Assembly: GCF_000702205.1 (NCBI RefSeq)
Contig: NZ_JNKW01000016.1
Span: 1 to 41,091, forward strand
Direction: 5' to 3'
Origin: Lachnospira multipara LB2003
Lineage (GTDB): Bacteria; Bacillota; Clostridia; Lachnospirales; Lachnospiraceae
Length of the DNA: 41,091 bases
Positions 16,185 to 26,125 of this stretch are shown here, piece by piece (the first letter of the stretch is position 1; every line of letters begins with the position of its first letter). Position numbers and translations under genes: made by a program. A model generated the notes under the pieces. The model was not told where the DNA came from. It did not search any database and was given only the letters and a program-made list of their open reading frames with translations.

Positions 16185-19100
16185 TTAGTCCCTTCGCATG
16201 CTAAAAGTTGAATCTACAACATACTTTTCGACACAATACCCGCTCATTACTTCCCTAAGGGTCATATAATCCTTAAGATTAGCACTTGCAAAGCAATCAT
16301 TTAATTCATCATATCTACCTCTGTTAGATGAATTCATTAGGTCATCAAAGTCCATTGCATTTTCTTGTGTTTTATATGGATTCTTACCATCATCAACTAT
16401 ATAATAATACTTAACTTCGTCTCCAAAAAACAAATTTAATTTGAACGTAAATAATCCGAAGCTAGTTTTTTTCATAATTTCTGTATGTTCCTCGCCACCA
16501 TTAATTACATAATTAATAAAGCACTTGCAATCTGGACTTGCAACATACTCAAAATTAGTGCTTCCGATTATATTATATGGCAAAATCAAGTATTTTGATA
16601 AAGCATCATAGAAAGACAAATAGATTTCTTTTTTACATAAATAATCTAATGCAATTCTACTTATCTTTTTTCTATATTCATCCTGTAATACATCTGGTTT
16701 TCTTGCTACATCCTTTAAATATGCCACATAACAAATATCAGCTATGCCTACCTTTTCTTCTATACATTTTTCAAAAACCCTGTAAACTACTTCATTGGAT
16801 TTTTTACCCTTTACTACATATAGAAAGGCATTATAAGCTAAATAGGCTTTAACTAGCAACTTTATACCATTGGTATTATAATAGTCCACAAAAATTTCAG
16901 TTAATCGACCATTATGTACTCTACTAAACATCATCTGTGACAAGGTTCTTTCAGATAATAAAGTTACATCTAAGCCAAATTTTTTACATGACTTCCACAA
17001 TTTATAAAGTTCTTCATTAGTACCATTAAAATTTACTATCATGTACTTAAGCATATTTTCATTATAAACTCTGTTAGTAAAAAGATATGTTGTAACATAA
17101 TCAACCCATGTATTAGCTACCATATCAAATTTAGCAATCATAGCATCACAAAGGCCAAGTAATCTTGCTGGCCTAATGCCACTAAATCCGTACTTTCTGC
17201 CAAGATTAAAGGCTTCATCATAAAGCTTATTATTAATCATTATTTCCATCAAGCCTATGCCATCTTTAAAGGAAAGATCATCCTTTATTAATATATCTAG
17301 TACCGCAGTTACATTATCAATTTCATTTTGTGAAGCATAGTATTTAATTAACCATGAATTAATCTGTAATTTATAATTCCTATCAAAAATAGGATTGGTA
17401 ATTATATACTTGTAACCACCTATTACATCTGGATTAATCAATCCTCTCTTGTGACAAACTAGTGCCCAATTAATCATAAAGCCTTCATTTGAAATCTCAT
17501 AATTTCTTAATTGTTCATCTTTAATTATATCAGGCATTAATTGTGTAACTGTATATAAAAAGCCTTCCTTTCTAATAACTCCGTCATTACATAAAAAGGC
17601 AATAGCACAGTCATCTGTATAAATAGGAATATAACACTCCTTATTTTTTATTTCATAAAAATCAGCATTAGTCTTTTCCTTTAATTTGACAATAGCTCCT
17701 ACAATTTTGTCGTCGTCAACCTTTACCTTATGTATAAATTTTAACTGGGATACAAAATCGCAATTCGCCTCATTTATAAGCTCATCTGTTAAAAACTCAT
17801 TGTAAATAATGGACATATGCTCATTAACGAATCCCATTTTAAGCATTTCTTTGGCGAAATTCTCAATAATCTGTAGATACCAGTTATACTCTTCCTTATA
17901 AAATTCTTTATTATACACTATATTTCCATAAAGAAAAGCCTTATCTTCTCTTTGCATGTTATTATCATATAAAAAATACATAAGAACAGGCTTTGGAAAT
18001 CTAATATCAAGAGATTTATTGCAACTTGATATATAATATTCATAAATTCTTGTAATTTTAAAGCCCTTAAGTATGGCAAGCTCAAAGTATTTGTTATTCT
18101 CATTTTCGTCAAGTCCTGCCCTAACCAAATGCTTTACAAGTGGGCATAAAATCTCATCAAAGTCATGAACACTATATAAGTACTTTAAAATCTCAATTTG
18201 CTCATTACTAGCGTATTTTAGCTCGTCAATTACACTTGCTATCTGCTTAGCAAGTCCTTCATGTATTGCATTATGTCTAATTCCAAAATTAACAACCTTT
18301 AATTCAAAATCATCCACTACTCTAAATAATTCTGGATGGAAATTAAAAATCTTAAGAGCTTCATAATACATTACAGGACTTGTACAGCCCTTCTTTATTA
18401 TTTCTTTTAGTCTAATTAATCTTATACTTCTATTTTTCTCATTATCAGTATTTAAGTAAAACAAAATCCATAGAATTCGCCAAGACTTAGCCCCTGATTC
18501 ATAAATTTGTGTAACCTGCTTTATTACCTTTTCAGTATAATCTCCTGATCTTATATAAAGGCTGTTAATATAAAGATAATAGCAATAAATTACTGGATCT
18601 GAGTTTATTGAAGCCAAGGCTTTTATCTTAACTTCTTCAATAATCTTACTACCTTCTTCATATTCTCTAGTCATTAGAAAACTTTGTGCTAGAGCTAATT
18701 TTAAAAATAAATCATCACTGCAATACTTATTACAATCATGTAGAATTTCTCTAACATGTCCCACAAAAATATCTTTTCTTGTAAGATTCATTCTGTAATC
18801 TAGATATTCCATTACAAGCTGTCTATAGGCATCTTTTTTGGCTCTGCTTATTTTTCTTTGCTTAGTTTCGCCCTCACTAACTTCCCTTTTACACTCAATT
18901 TCATATTCTAAATCCACATTAAAAGCAGTGACTTTTATTTTTGTATAATTTTTACCTCTATGAAGCTTTGAAGAATCTATAATATATTCTATTTCGCATA
19001 AATCTCCTGTAAAATCCTCTTGTGTAATGACATTTTTTGACAAAATTATAAAATCATCATTGCAGCTAATCTGCAACTTTAAGCTGCCCCATTCGTTTTT

Positions 19101-19742
19101 TCTAATAAAAAAACTATCCTTTACATCAGCTTTTAAATTCTCATAAATTTGTCCATTTTTTTCTAATTTAAATTCAATAGCTCTTTTCTTTTTTAATGAT
19201 ATTAAAAATTCTTCAATTGATTCTAATCCATGTTCCTTATTCTTAATAACATCGTAAAGATTGCAGGTTTTACTATCATTATCAAGAAAAATCTCCTTAA
19301 AATCTGGACTAAAAAAGATATCTAATGCTTCTTTGCTATTTCTTTGATAGACATTAGTAAAATGGAAGAGATTGCTAGCTTCTCCAATACTTGTATTAAC
19401 AAATCTAGGCACACATTTAAAGTGAAATGGAATCTCAATTTCTCCATAGTCACTTATAATTGTGAATTTGCCCTCTAAAATGTCTTTTTTCTTCAATCCT
19501 CTTCCATCAACATTAAATCTTATTTCATTCTGCTTTCCAGCAAAGTCATTATCAATAATATGAACTCTTAAATCAGAGGAGTAAACAAGTCCCCTTGCTT
19601 CCTTGTTTGCCTTAATTATAAAACTACTACTAGTGGTTACTCCTAATTCCACATCACGAGTAACCACTCCTTCTTCTACAATTAACTTATTATCTTCAAA
19701 ATTAAATTTTCCTCTAGCTAGACGATTATTGTTATCTCTCAT
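16185..19742 (-). CDS. Giant beta-sandwich plus helical-solenoid protein (recalled as DUF5717 family)
   Basis: The protein has 1185 residues with no known catalytic motif. Residues about 1-285 are beta-rich, probably two or three Ig-like sandwiches (segments such as LRVHIIDNDFAG, YGEIEIPFHFKCVPRFV, CEIEYIIDSSKLHRG). From about 295 to 1060 the chain is a run of degenerate TPR-like helical repeats (AYRQLVMEYLDYRM..., LFLKLALAQSFLMTREYEEG...). A final beta-rich segment (about 1065-1150) precedes the C terminus. There is no signal peptide or membrane span. AGGGGAT precedes the start. It leads the four-gene cassette, 30 bp after rarA. I recall it as the Lachnospiraceae family DUF5717, unverified. 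By inference it is the scaffold of a complex with the Hsp70-like protein encoded 3 bp downstream. Confidence 0.82.
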   Translation of the reverse strand: MRDNNNRLARGKFNFEDNKLIVEEGVVTRDVELGVTTSSSFIIKANKEARGLVYSSDLRVHIIDNDFAGKQNEIRFNVDGRGLKKKDILEGKFTIISDYGEIEIPFHFKCVPRFVNTSIGEASNLFHFTNVYQRNSKEALDIFFSPDFKEIFLDNDSKTCNLYDVIKNKEHGLESIEEFLISLKKKRAIEFKLEKNGQIYENLKADVKDSFFIRKNEWGSLKLQISCNDDFIILSKNVITQEDFTGDLCEIEYIIDSSKLHRGKNYTKIKVTAFNVDLEYEIECKREVSEGETKQRKISRAKKDAYRQLVMEYLDYRMNLTRKDIFVGHVREILHDCNKYCSDDLFLKLALAQSFLMTREYEEGSKIIEEVKIKALASINSDPVIYCYYLYINSLYIRSGDYTEKVIKQVTQIYESGAKSWRILWILFYLNTDNEKNRSIRLIRLKEIIKKGCTSPVMYYEALKIFNFHPELFRVVDDFELKVVNFGIRHNAIHEGLAKQIASVIDELKYASNEQIEILKYLYSVHDFDEILCPLVKHLVRAGLDENENNKYFELAILKGFKITRIYEYYISSCNKSLDIRFPKPVLMYFLYDNNMQREDKAFLYGNIVYNKEFYKEEYNWYLQIIENFAKEMLKMGFVNEHMSIIYNEFLTDELINEANCDFVSQLKFIHKVKVDDDKIVGAIVKLKEKTNADFYEIKNKECYIPIYTDDCAIAFLCNDGVIRKEGFLYTVTQLMPDIIKDEQLRNYEISNEGFMINWALVCHKRGLINPDVIGGYKYIITNPIFDRNYKLQINSWLIKYYASQNEIDNVTAVLDILIKDDLSFKDGIGLMEIMINNKLYDEAFNLGRKYGFSGIRPARLLGLCDAMIAKFDMVANTWVDYVTTYLFTNRVYNENMLKYMIVNFNGTNEELYKLWKSCKKFGLDVTLLSERTLSQMMFSRVHNGRLTEIFVDYYNTNGIKLLVKAYLAYNAFLYVVKGKKSNEVVYRVFEKCIEEKVGIADICYVAYLKDVARKPDVLQDEYRKKISRIALDYLCKKEIYLSFYDALSKYLILPYNIIGSTNFEYVASPDCKCFINYVINGGEEHTEIMKKTSFGLFTFKLNLFFGDEVKYYYIVDDGKNPYKTQENAMDFDDLMNSSNRGRYDELNDCFASANLKDYMTLREVMSGYCVEKYVVDSTFSMRRD

Positions 19743-19772
19743 TTTTTCTATCCCCTTAAATCAAGCCAAATT

Positions 19773-21038
19773 TTAATCCTCTATATAAAACTTCTCATCC
19801 TTATATTCATCCGGAAGATATTGCTGTTTGACATAATGTCCCTCATAATCATGTGGATATAAATATCCCACACCATGTCCAAGCTTAGCTGCTCCCTTAT
19901 AGTGGGCATCCTGTAGGTGTGTAGGAACACTTACCTGCTTGTGAGTCTTTACAAAATCAAGAGCCTTATCAATAGCTAAATAACTTGCATTGCTCTTTGG
20001 AGCCTTAGCAACATAAATAGCTGCCTCTGATAAGATAATCCTTGCCTCTGGCATTCCTACTCTTTCAATAGCAAGACAAGCAGAAACCGCAACATTTAAA
20101 GCATTAGGATCTGCCATGCCCACATCTTCACTTGCACAAATCATAATTCTTCTTGCTATAAACTTAATATCCTCCCCAGCATAAAGCATTTTAGCAAGAT
20201 AATACACAACTGCATCAGGGTCAGAACCCCTCATGCTCTTTATAAAAGCTGATATTGTATCATAGTGATTATCGCCTTCCCTATCATACCTTACAGCCCT
20301 TTTTTGTATACAGTTTTGTGCCACTTCTAAATCAATATGGATTTTTCCATCCTCTGATTTATCCGTTGTTAAAATACCAAGTTCAATGGCATTTAGTGCT
20401 GATCTTGCATCACCATTAGATATATCTGCTAGAAAATCTAGAGCATCCTCATCAATTTCTGCATTATATATTCCCATGCCTCTTTCTTCATCATAAACTG
20501 CCCTTTTTAGGATTTCTTTAATGTCATCCTTTTCAAGGGGTTTTAATTCAAAAATAATTGATCTTGATATTAAAGCCGCATTAACTTCAAAGTAAGGATT
20601 TTCTGTAGTTGCACCAACTAAGATCACTGTTCCATCTTCAACATATGGCAATAAGTAATCTTGCTGCCCCTTATTAAATCTATGAATCTCATCTATAAAA
20701 AGAATTGTCTTTTTACCATACATTGAAAGGTTATCCTTTGCCTCATTAATAACCTCTTCCATATCTTTTTTGCCTGCTATTGTGGCATTTATCTGTTTAA
20801 AATTAGCACTTGTTGTATTAGCTATAACCTTGGCAAGAGTTGTTTTTCCAGTTCCTGGAGGACCATAAAAAATAACCGAACTTAATTTATCTGCCTTTAT
20901 TGCTCTATAAAGTAAAGTTCCCTTGCCAATTATATGTTTCTGACCTACTATTTCATCTAATGTCTTAGGTCTAAGACGCATTGCAAGAGGAGAATCCTTC
21001 TTGTCATTGTTTTGTCTCATATAATCAAATAAATCCAT
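19773..21038 (-). CDS. rarA: Replication-associated recombination protein A (RarA/MgsA)
   Basis: RarA (421 aa) is an AAA+ ATPase of the clamp-loader class that acts at stalled replication forks. Visible features are the opening PLAMRLRPKTLDEIVGQKHI, Walker A YGPPGTGKTT, Walker B LFIDEIHRFNKGQQD, sensor 1 VGATTENPYFEVN, the arginine-finger region ALISRS, and the C-terminal tetramerisation domain (SDPDAVVYYLAKML..., MCASEDVGMADP...). It begins 10 bp after the zinc-ribbon membrane protein gene and ends 30 bp before the unknown cassette. Confidence 0.96.
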   Translation of the reverse strand: MDLFDYMRQNNDKKDSPLAMRLRPKTLDEIVGQKHIIGKGTLLYRAIKADKLSSVIFYGPPGTGKTTLAKVIANTTSANFKQINATIAGKKDMEEVINEAKDNLSMYGKKTILFIDEIHRFNKGQQDYLLPYVEDGTVILVGATTENPYFEVNAALISRSIIFELKPLEKDDIKEILKRAVYDEERGMGIYNAEIDEDALDFLADISNGDARSALNAIELGILTTDKSEDGKIHIDLEVAQNCIQKRAVRYDREGDNHYDTISAFIKSMRGSDPDAVVYYLAKMLYAGEDIKFIARRIMICASEDVGMADPNALNVAVSACLAIERVGMPEARIILSEAAIYVAKAPKSNASYLAIDKALDFVKTHKQVSVPTHLQDAHYKGAAKLGHGVGYLYPHDYEGHYVKQQYLPDEYKDEKFYIED

Positions 21039-21048
21039 TTTACATTCC

Positions 21049-22719
21049 TTATTTCAATTTAGTTCCTAGCCAAAATTTCTTTATATCTCCTATATTATTA
21101 AGGCCGCTACCCTTCATTGTTGTAGTAAATAAAGTATTATTGCTTCCATAAAAATATAGGCTATTCTTATATTTTACCATTCCTGTGTTAGTGCTTAAAT
21201 CATTACCTTCATATACCTTTATTGCTTTATTATTAGCCAGATTTAGGTAATATATTCCATTGTCCTTTATGTAAGAAACCGACCTTGTCGTATTGCCAAC
21301 TAGACTTAAGCTTCCATCAAGAACTCCACTATCTAACACCTTTGTCTCGCCCTTTTTAATAAGAACCAATTCATTACTTGTATTAATAACTAACAATTCT
21401 TTTGAATTATTTAGGAAAATACTATTTCTTCCTGTTTTTATATCACAAAGATTTTCAAAATTTGATACGCTTCCATTAGAAATACTAGCACAATACACCG
21501 TGTTAGTATTTAGGGCATATACATAATTATTTGTTGCATCATAAACAAATTCCATATTAGAATCTGTTGATTTCATTAGCTGTATGGCTTTTTTAGTTTT
21601 TAAATCATATCTGTAATAAATAAAGCCAACAGTGTAAACAAAGCTGTCACACTTATCCCATTCGTTAACTAAATCAGCGCTATATGTATAGCAATTATTA
21701 TAGTCTGAACTCATAGCAATTATATTAGTAACATTAATTCCAAGAGATGTGACCTTTCTAGTCTTATAATTATATTCACTCATCTCTCCATCGTTATTTA
21801 CAAATATAACTAGGTTTTGGCTTGTATATACAAAATATTTGTTAACGTCCTCACTAAGTAAAGATGTGGTTATTTTACCATCATGAATATAGGCTAGATT
21901 TAAGGTCTTCTCACCCATTCCGCCTTCTTCATTTAGCACAACTGTTTCTGTATAAACCATTACACCGCTATCTAGTAAACATACAATTTCCTTTGATTTA
22001 TCACTAGTTACAACTGTTTGTAATTCTCCATCTAAGTAAAGATCTATAGAATAATCTTGTGATTCTTCATCATAGTTTACAAAGCCCATATATTCGCCAT
22101 TATTACTTGATAATTTCTGAATATTTTGTCCATTTAATTCAATGCCATCCATGCTATAAAATGTTTTGTCATCCTTTGCAAAAATTGCATCTGATTCCTC
22201 ACAAACATACTTAGATTCTAAGTTAGTAACATTATATATCTTGTCATTGTAACTAAAGAAAAGTTCATAATTCTTTCTTGTAAATAATACAAAGCCTAAA
22301 ATAGCAACAGCTACAATTATTACTAGAAGGCAAGCAAAAAATATTAATCGTCTAAAATTATATCTGCTAGCTCTTTTTCTAAATGTAACAGCTAAATTAT
22401 TCTCTTTTCTTTTATTATTTTCCTCTGTATTTTTATTGGATTTCTTATTCTTACTATTAGACTTTGCGGTTTTAGAATTGGCTCTAATTTTGCCAACAAA
22501 TCCATCTATTGCTCCAAGAACATCAAATTCTTTGTCTTCATTTTCTTTACCTTTATTATCTTGTCTACTACTAGTTGGTATATCAGTTTGTCTTAAGCGC
22601 CCTTCTTCGTAGGCCTTTTTTCTAGCTAAATAATCAGAATTATTAACCAAAATAACAGGACCATCACAATTTGGGCACTGCGCTCCCTCATATTCCTTGC
22701 CGCATTTTGGACAAAGCAT
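21049..22719 (-). CDS. Zinc-ribbon, single-pass membrane protein with extracytoplasmic beta-propeller-like domain
   Basis: This 556-residue protein of unknown function begins with a zinc ribbon (Cys3, Cys6, Cys15, Cys18: CPKCG and CPNC). A basic, low-complexity linker rich in Lys/Asn/Ser (about 75-120), one transmembrane helix (about 125-147, RLIFFACLLVIIVAVAILG) and a large outer region (about 150-556) of repeating short beta strands with YxYxSxD/NxxYVY patterns follow. The positive-inside rule puts the zinc ribbon in the cytoplasm and the propeller-like part outside. GAGGTGAG precedes the ATG. It sits between recO and rarA in one transcription unit. Possible roles are surface sensing or scaffolding; nothing in the sequence decides this. 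Confidence 0.82.
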   Translation of the reverse strand: MLCPKCGKEYEGAQCPNCDGPVILVNNSDYLARKKAYEEGRLRQTDIPTSSRQDNKGKENEDKEFDVLGAIDGFVGKIRANSKTAKSNSKNKKSNKNTEENNKRKENNLAVTFRKRASRYNFRRLIFFACLLVIIVAVAILGFVLFTRKNYELFFSYNDKIYNVTNLESKYVCEESDAIFAKDDKTFYSMDGIELNGQNIQKLSSNNGEYMGFVNYDEESQDYSIDLYLDGELQTVVTSDKSKEIVCLLDSGVMVYTETVVLNEEGGMGEKTLNLAYIHDGKITTSLLSEDVNKYFVYTSQNLVIFVNNDGEMSEYNYKTRKVTSLGINVTNIIAMSSDYNNCYTYSADLVNEWDKCDSFVYTVGFIYYRYDLKTKKAIQLMKSTDSNMEFVYDATNNYVYALNTNTVYCASISNGSVSNFENLCDIKTGRNSIFLNNSKELLVINTSNELVLIKKGETKVLDSGVLDGSLSLVGNTTRSVSYIKDNGIYYLNLANNKAIKVYEGNDLSTNTGMVKYKNSLYFYGSNNTLFTTTMKGSGLNNIGDIKKFWLGTKLK

Positions 22720-22769
22720 AGTCTCACCTCAACTCTTCTCTTTCTTGTCTATTATTTTACATTATTATA

Positions 22770-23525
22770 CTAATTATTTAAAGTGTTTTCTTCAAATAAC
22801 ATTTCCTTAGACTTGAAATTCTTATCAAAACACTGACTTTCAAGTCTATTAACCACCTGCTTTAAATAAATAAAAGTCTCATTGTTTAAAGTAAAGCTAT
22901 ATAGCTTGTTTAGGGGACTTGTGACTATATATTGTAGGGTATAAACTGCATCTTTATTAAGATATATCTTATCCCTTGCTTCCTGCATGCAATCACTACA
23001 GTATAATCCATTATGACTTAGTGAAAAATACTCTAAATTAGTTTCCTTCTTACACTTTCTGCATGTAAAAAAATCTGGACATTCACCATTAATTGCTATC
23101 ATTTTAAGCTCATATATATATCTAATTAAAACACTTGGTATCTTCTTTCTTATAAGGGCCTTTAAAGTCACATATAAGAGATTAATAATATCTTTACCAT
23201 CAAGGTTCTCCTTAGAATAATAATCCGCTATTTCAGCAAAATAATAGCCATAGCATACAGCATCAAAATCATTTACCAATTCTTCAAAATATTCCTTGGC
23301 ACTAATCTTATATACTGAATAGGAATCTCTTCCCCTATAAACTTCAAAAGTCCCAAAAATAAAGGGTCTAGTAAGACCTATTAGGGGACTGTTTACACGT
23401 CTTGCTCCCTTAGCAAAAGCACTGATTTTACCCAGTTCTTTGCTTAAAATAACTATTCTTCTGTCAGATTCCCCTACTGGCATACTTGATAGAATAATAC
23501 CAGTAACATTAATTACGTCTGCCAT
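22770..23525 (-). CDS. recO: DNA repair protein RecO
   Basis: RecO (251 aa) anneals single strands and, with RecR, helps load RecA at gaps. It has an N-terminal OB fold (VTGIILSSMPVGESDRRIVILSKELGKISAFAKGARR) and a helical body with the four-Cys zinc finger (CRKC at about 139 and CSDC about 19 residues later). GGAGAGG precedes the ATG. Order is glyS, then recO, the zinc-ribbon membrane protein and rarA; a hairpin separates it from glyS. Confidence 0.95.
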   Translation of the reverse strand: MADVINVTGIILSSMPVGESDRRIVILSKELGKISAFAKGARRVNSPLIGLTRPFIFGTFEVYRGRDSYSVYKISAKEYFEELVNDFDAVCYGYYFAEIADYYSKENLDGKDIINLLYVTLKALIRKKIPSVLIRYIYELKMIAINGECPDFFTCRKCKKETNLEYFSLSHNGLYCSDCMQEARDKIYLNKDAVYTLQYIVTSPLNKLYSFTLNNETFIYLKQVVNRLESQCFDKNFKSKEMLFEENTLNN

Positions 23526-23550
23526 AACCCTCTCCTAAACTTAAATTCAA

Positions 23551-23580
23551 AGGGCTGTTGCCACAATTAGCAACAGCCCT
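23551..23580 (-). terminator. Terminator-like hairpin after glyS
   Basis: AGGGCTGTTGC pairs perfectly with GCAACAGCCCT (11 bp, 8-nt loop). The T tract on the minus strand is short and interrupted (TTGAATTT), so termination may be partial, with read-through into recO. Confidence 0.65.
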
Positions 23581-23605
23581 CTACTATACTAATTCTAATT
23601 CTTAA

Positions 23606-24994
23606 TTAGAATCTAAATTTATCTTCAAAATATGTCTTAAGATCAGCAATTGCAATTCTTTCCTGTTCCATTGTATCTCTATCACGAACAGTTACGCAAC
23701 CATCTGTCTCTGATTCAAAGTCATAAGTAATACAGAATGGAGTTCCGATTTCATCTAATCTTCTATATCTCTTACCAATATTACCTCTGTCATCAAATTC
23801 ACAGTTATAGTACTTAGAAAGTTCTGCATAAACCTTTTCTGCACCTTCATTAAGCTTCTTAGAAAGTGGTAAGATACCAATCTTAACTGGAGCAAGAGCT
23901 GGATGGAAGTGAAGTACAGTTCTTACATCTCCGCCTTCTAATTCTTCTTCATCATAAGCTGCGCAAAGGAAAGCAAGTGTAACTCTATCTGCACCAAGTG
24001 ATGGTTCAATAACATATGGTACATATTTTTCCTTAGCTTCATCATCAAAGTAAGACATATCTTCACCTGATGTGTTCTGATGCTGTGTAAGATCATAATC
24101 AGTTCTATCTGCGATACCCCAAAGTTCGCCCCAACCAAATGGGAATAAGAATTCGATATCTGTTGTACCCTTAGAATAGAATGCTAATTCTTCTGGATCA
24201 TGATCTCTAAGTCTCATTTCTTCTTCTTTAATACCAAGAGAAAGTAACCAATCACGGCAGAATCCTCTCCAATACTGGAACCATTCAAGGTCAGTACCTG
24301 GTTTACAAAAGAATTCTAATTCCATCTGTTCAAATTCTCTTGTTCTAAATGTGAAGTTTCCAGGTGTAATTTCATTACGGAATGACTTACCAACCTGTCC
24401 AATACCAAATGGAATCTTCTTTCTTGATGTTCTCTGAACATTCTTAAAGTTAACAAAAATACCCTGAGCTGTTTCTGGACGAAGGTAAACTGTATTCTTA
24501 GCATCTTCTGTAACACCCTGGAATGTCTTAAACATAAGGTTAAACTGTCTGATTTCTGTGAAGTTATGCTTTCCACAAGAAGGACAATTAATTTCATGCT
24601 CATCAATAAAGTTCTTCATATATTCCTGAGACCAACCATCTACTGATGACTCAAGTTCAAAATTATTGTCTGCTGCCCAGTCTTCAATAATCTTATCAGC
24701 TCTAAATCTTTCATGACATTCCTTACAATCCATTAAAGGATCTGAGAAACCGCCTAAATGACCTGATGCTACCCATGTCTGTGGATTCATTAAAATAGCA
24801 CAGTCAACACCAACGTTATAAGGATTCTCCTGAATAAATTTCTGCCACCAAGCTCTCTTTACGTTGTTCTTAAGTTCAACACCTAAGTTACCATAATCCC
24901 AAGTATTAGCAAGACCGCCATAGATTTCTGAACCTGGATATACAAAGCCTCTTGCCTTAGCTAAGGCAACGATCTTCTCCATTGTCTTTTCCAT
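23606..24994 (-). CDS. glyS: Glycine-tRNA ligase (alpha2 type)
   Basis: This 462-residue class II synthetase charges tRNA-Gly. It is the dimeric (eukaryote-like) form found in Gram-positives, not the alpha2-beta2 GlyQS form. Features: the N-terminal [20 protein letters not shown], a zinc-type Cys pair region ([17 protein letters not shown]), motif 2 ([25 protein letters not shown]), EPSLGADR in motif 3, and a C-terminal anticodon-binding domain ([14 protein letters not shown] onward). AAGGAG precedes the ATG. No T-box leader is present in the roughly 120 bp upstream. Confidence 0.97.
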   Translation of the reverse strand: MEKTMEKIVALAKARGFVYPGSEIYGGLANTWDYGNLGVELKNNVKRAWWQKFIQENPYNVGVDCAILMNPQTWVASGHLGGFSDPLMDCKECHERFRADKIIEDWAADNNFELESSVDGWSQEYMKNFIDEHEINCPSCGKHNFTEIRQFNLMFKTFQGVTEDAKNTVYLRPETAQGIFVNFKNVQRTSRKKIPFGIGQVGKSFRNEITPGNFTFRTREFEQMELEFFCKPGTDLEWFQYWRGFCRDWLLSLGIKEEEMRLRDHDPEELAFYSKGTTDIEFLFPFGWGELWGIADRTDYDLTQHQNTSGEDMSYFDDEAKEKYVPYVIEPSLGADRVTLAFLCAAYDEEELEGGDVRTVLHFHPALAPVKIGILPLSKKLNEGAEKVYAELSKYYNCEFDDRGNIGKRYRRLDEIGTPFCITYDFESETDGCVTVRDRDTMEQERIAIADLKTYFEDKFRF

Positions 24995-25050
24995 AATGAA
25001 ACTCCTTTTTTATTATTGTTCTAAACTTAAATTTAGACTTATTCGCTTAT

Positions 25051-25086
25051 AAAGCTAGCTTTGTAACACAAAGCTAGCTTTTTTAG
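25051..25086. terminator. Terminator-like hairpin between era and glyS
   Basis: AAAGCTAGCTTTG pairs perfectly with CAAAGCTAGCTTT (13 bp, 5-nt loop). The better T run (TTTTTT) is on the plus strand, although both neighbours are on the minus strand, where only TTTAT follows. It probably ends the M16C-era transcript. Confidence 0.6.
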
Positions 25087-25116
25087 TTTATAACATTCTT
25101 TAAGATTATGCAATTA

Positions 25117-26097
25117 TTAATTATCTGCTAAATCCTTTTTATCATAGCCAAAATTCTTAATTAGAATGTCGCTATCTCTCCATTCCTTCTTAACCTTAAC
25201 CCATAGTTTTAAATTAACCTTAGTATCTAATTGTTTTTCAATTTCGTAACGGGCATCTGTTCCAATTCTTTTTAACATGCTTCCGCCCTTACCAATTATG
25301 ATACCTTTGTGAGAATTCTTCTCGCATATAATTGTTGCATCAATATCGACAATTGGTTTTTTGTGTGTTGTTTCTCTTTCCTTATAAAGGTTGATTTCAA
25401 CAGCAATACCATGAGGAATTTCATCCTCTAAGCAATAAAGAGCCTTTTCTCTAATAAGTTCAGCAATAATCTGCTTCATTGGCTGGTCTGTAACTGTATC
25501 CTCATCGTAATACATTGGACCATATGGAAGATAATCAAAAATTGTATTCTTTAATTCCTCCACATTATCACCATTTCTTGCTGAAATAGGAATAATCTCA
25601 TCAAATTCAAGTTCTTTTCTATACATATCAATTACAGGAAGAACTTCTTCTTTCTTAATCATATCAACCTTATTGATAATAAGAATGATTGGCTTTTTAC
25701 AATTTTTAAGTCTTTCTATTATCTTAGATTCTGCTTCACCTATAAAAGCCTTAGGTTCTACAAGATAACAGATTACATCCACATCCTTAATAGTTCTTTC
25801 TGCTGCATTAACCATATATTCTCCAAGCTTATTCTTAGCCTTATGAATACCTGGAGTATCAACAAAAACTATCTGACCTCTTTCATCTGTATAAACAGTC
25901 TGTATTCTATTTCTTGTTGTCTGTGGTTTATTAGAAGTAATAGCAATCTTTTGACCTATAATATTATTCATAAGTGTTGATTTTCCTACATTAGGTCTTC
26001 CAATAAATGTTACAAAACCTGACTTAAGGTTTTTATCGTTAGCCTGTGAATTACCGCCTGTAATACCACTAGCTGCTAGCATTTCATCTAAATTCAT
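25117..26097 (-). CDS. era: GTPase Era
   Basis: Era (326 aa) is an essential GTPase that binds the 3' end of 16S rRNA during small-subunit assembly. G motifs are intact: GRPNVGKST (G1), DTPGIHK (G3), NKVD (G4) and SARNG (G5). The C-terminal KH RNA-binding domain has GIIIGKGGSMLKRIG. The N terminus carries about 25 extra residues (LDEMLAASGITGGNSQANDK) before the G domain. AAAGGAT precedes the ATG. It lies 28 bp after the M16C peptidase gene. The usual Firmicutes neighbours (ybeY, dgkA, cdd) are absent; recO and glyS are near. Confidence 0.97.
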   Translation of the reverse strand: MNLDEMLAASGITGGNSQANDKNLKSGFVTFIGRPNVGKSTLMNNIIGQKIAITSNKPQTTRNRIQTVYTDERGQIVFVDTPGIHKAKNKLGEYMVNAAERTIKDVDVICYLVEPKAFIGEAESKIIERLKNCKKPIILIINKVDMIKKEEVLPVIDMYRKELEFDEIIPISARNGDNVEELKNTIFDYLPYGPMYYDEDTVTDQPMKQIIAELIREKALYCLEDEIPHGIAVEINLYKERETTHKKPIVDIDATIICEKNSHKGIIIGKGGSMLKRIGTDARYEIEKQLDTKVNLKLWVKVKKEWRDSDILIKNFGYDKKDLADN

Positions 26098-26125
26098 TAT
26101 AATATCCTTTCATTCTTAATATAAT

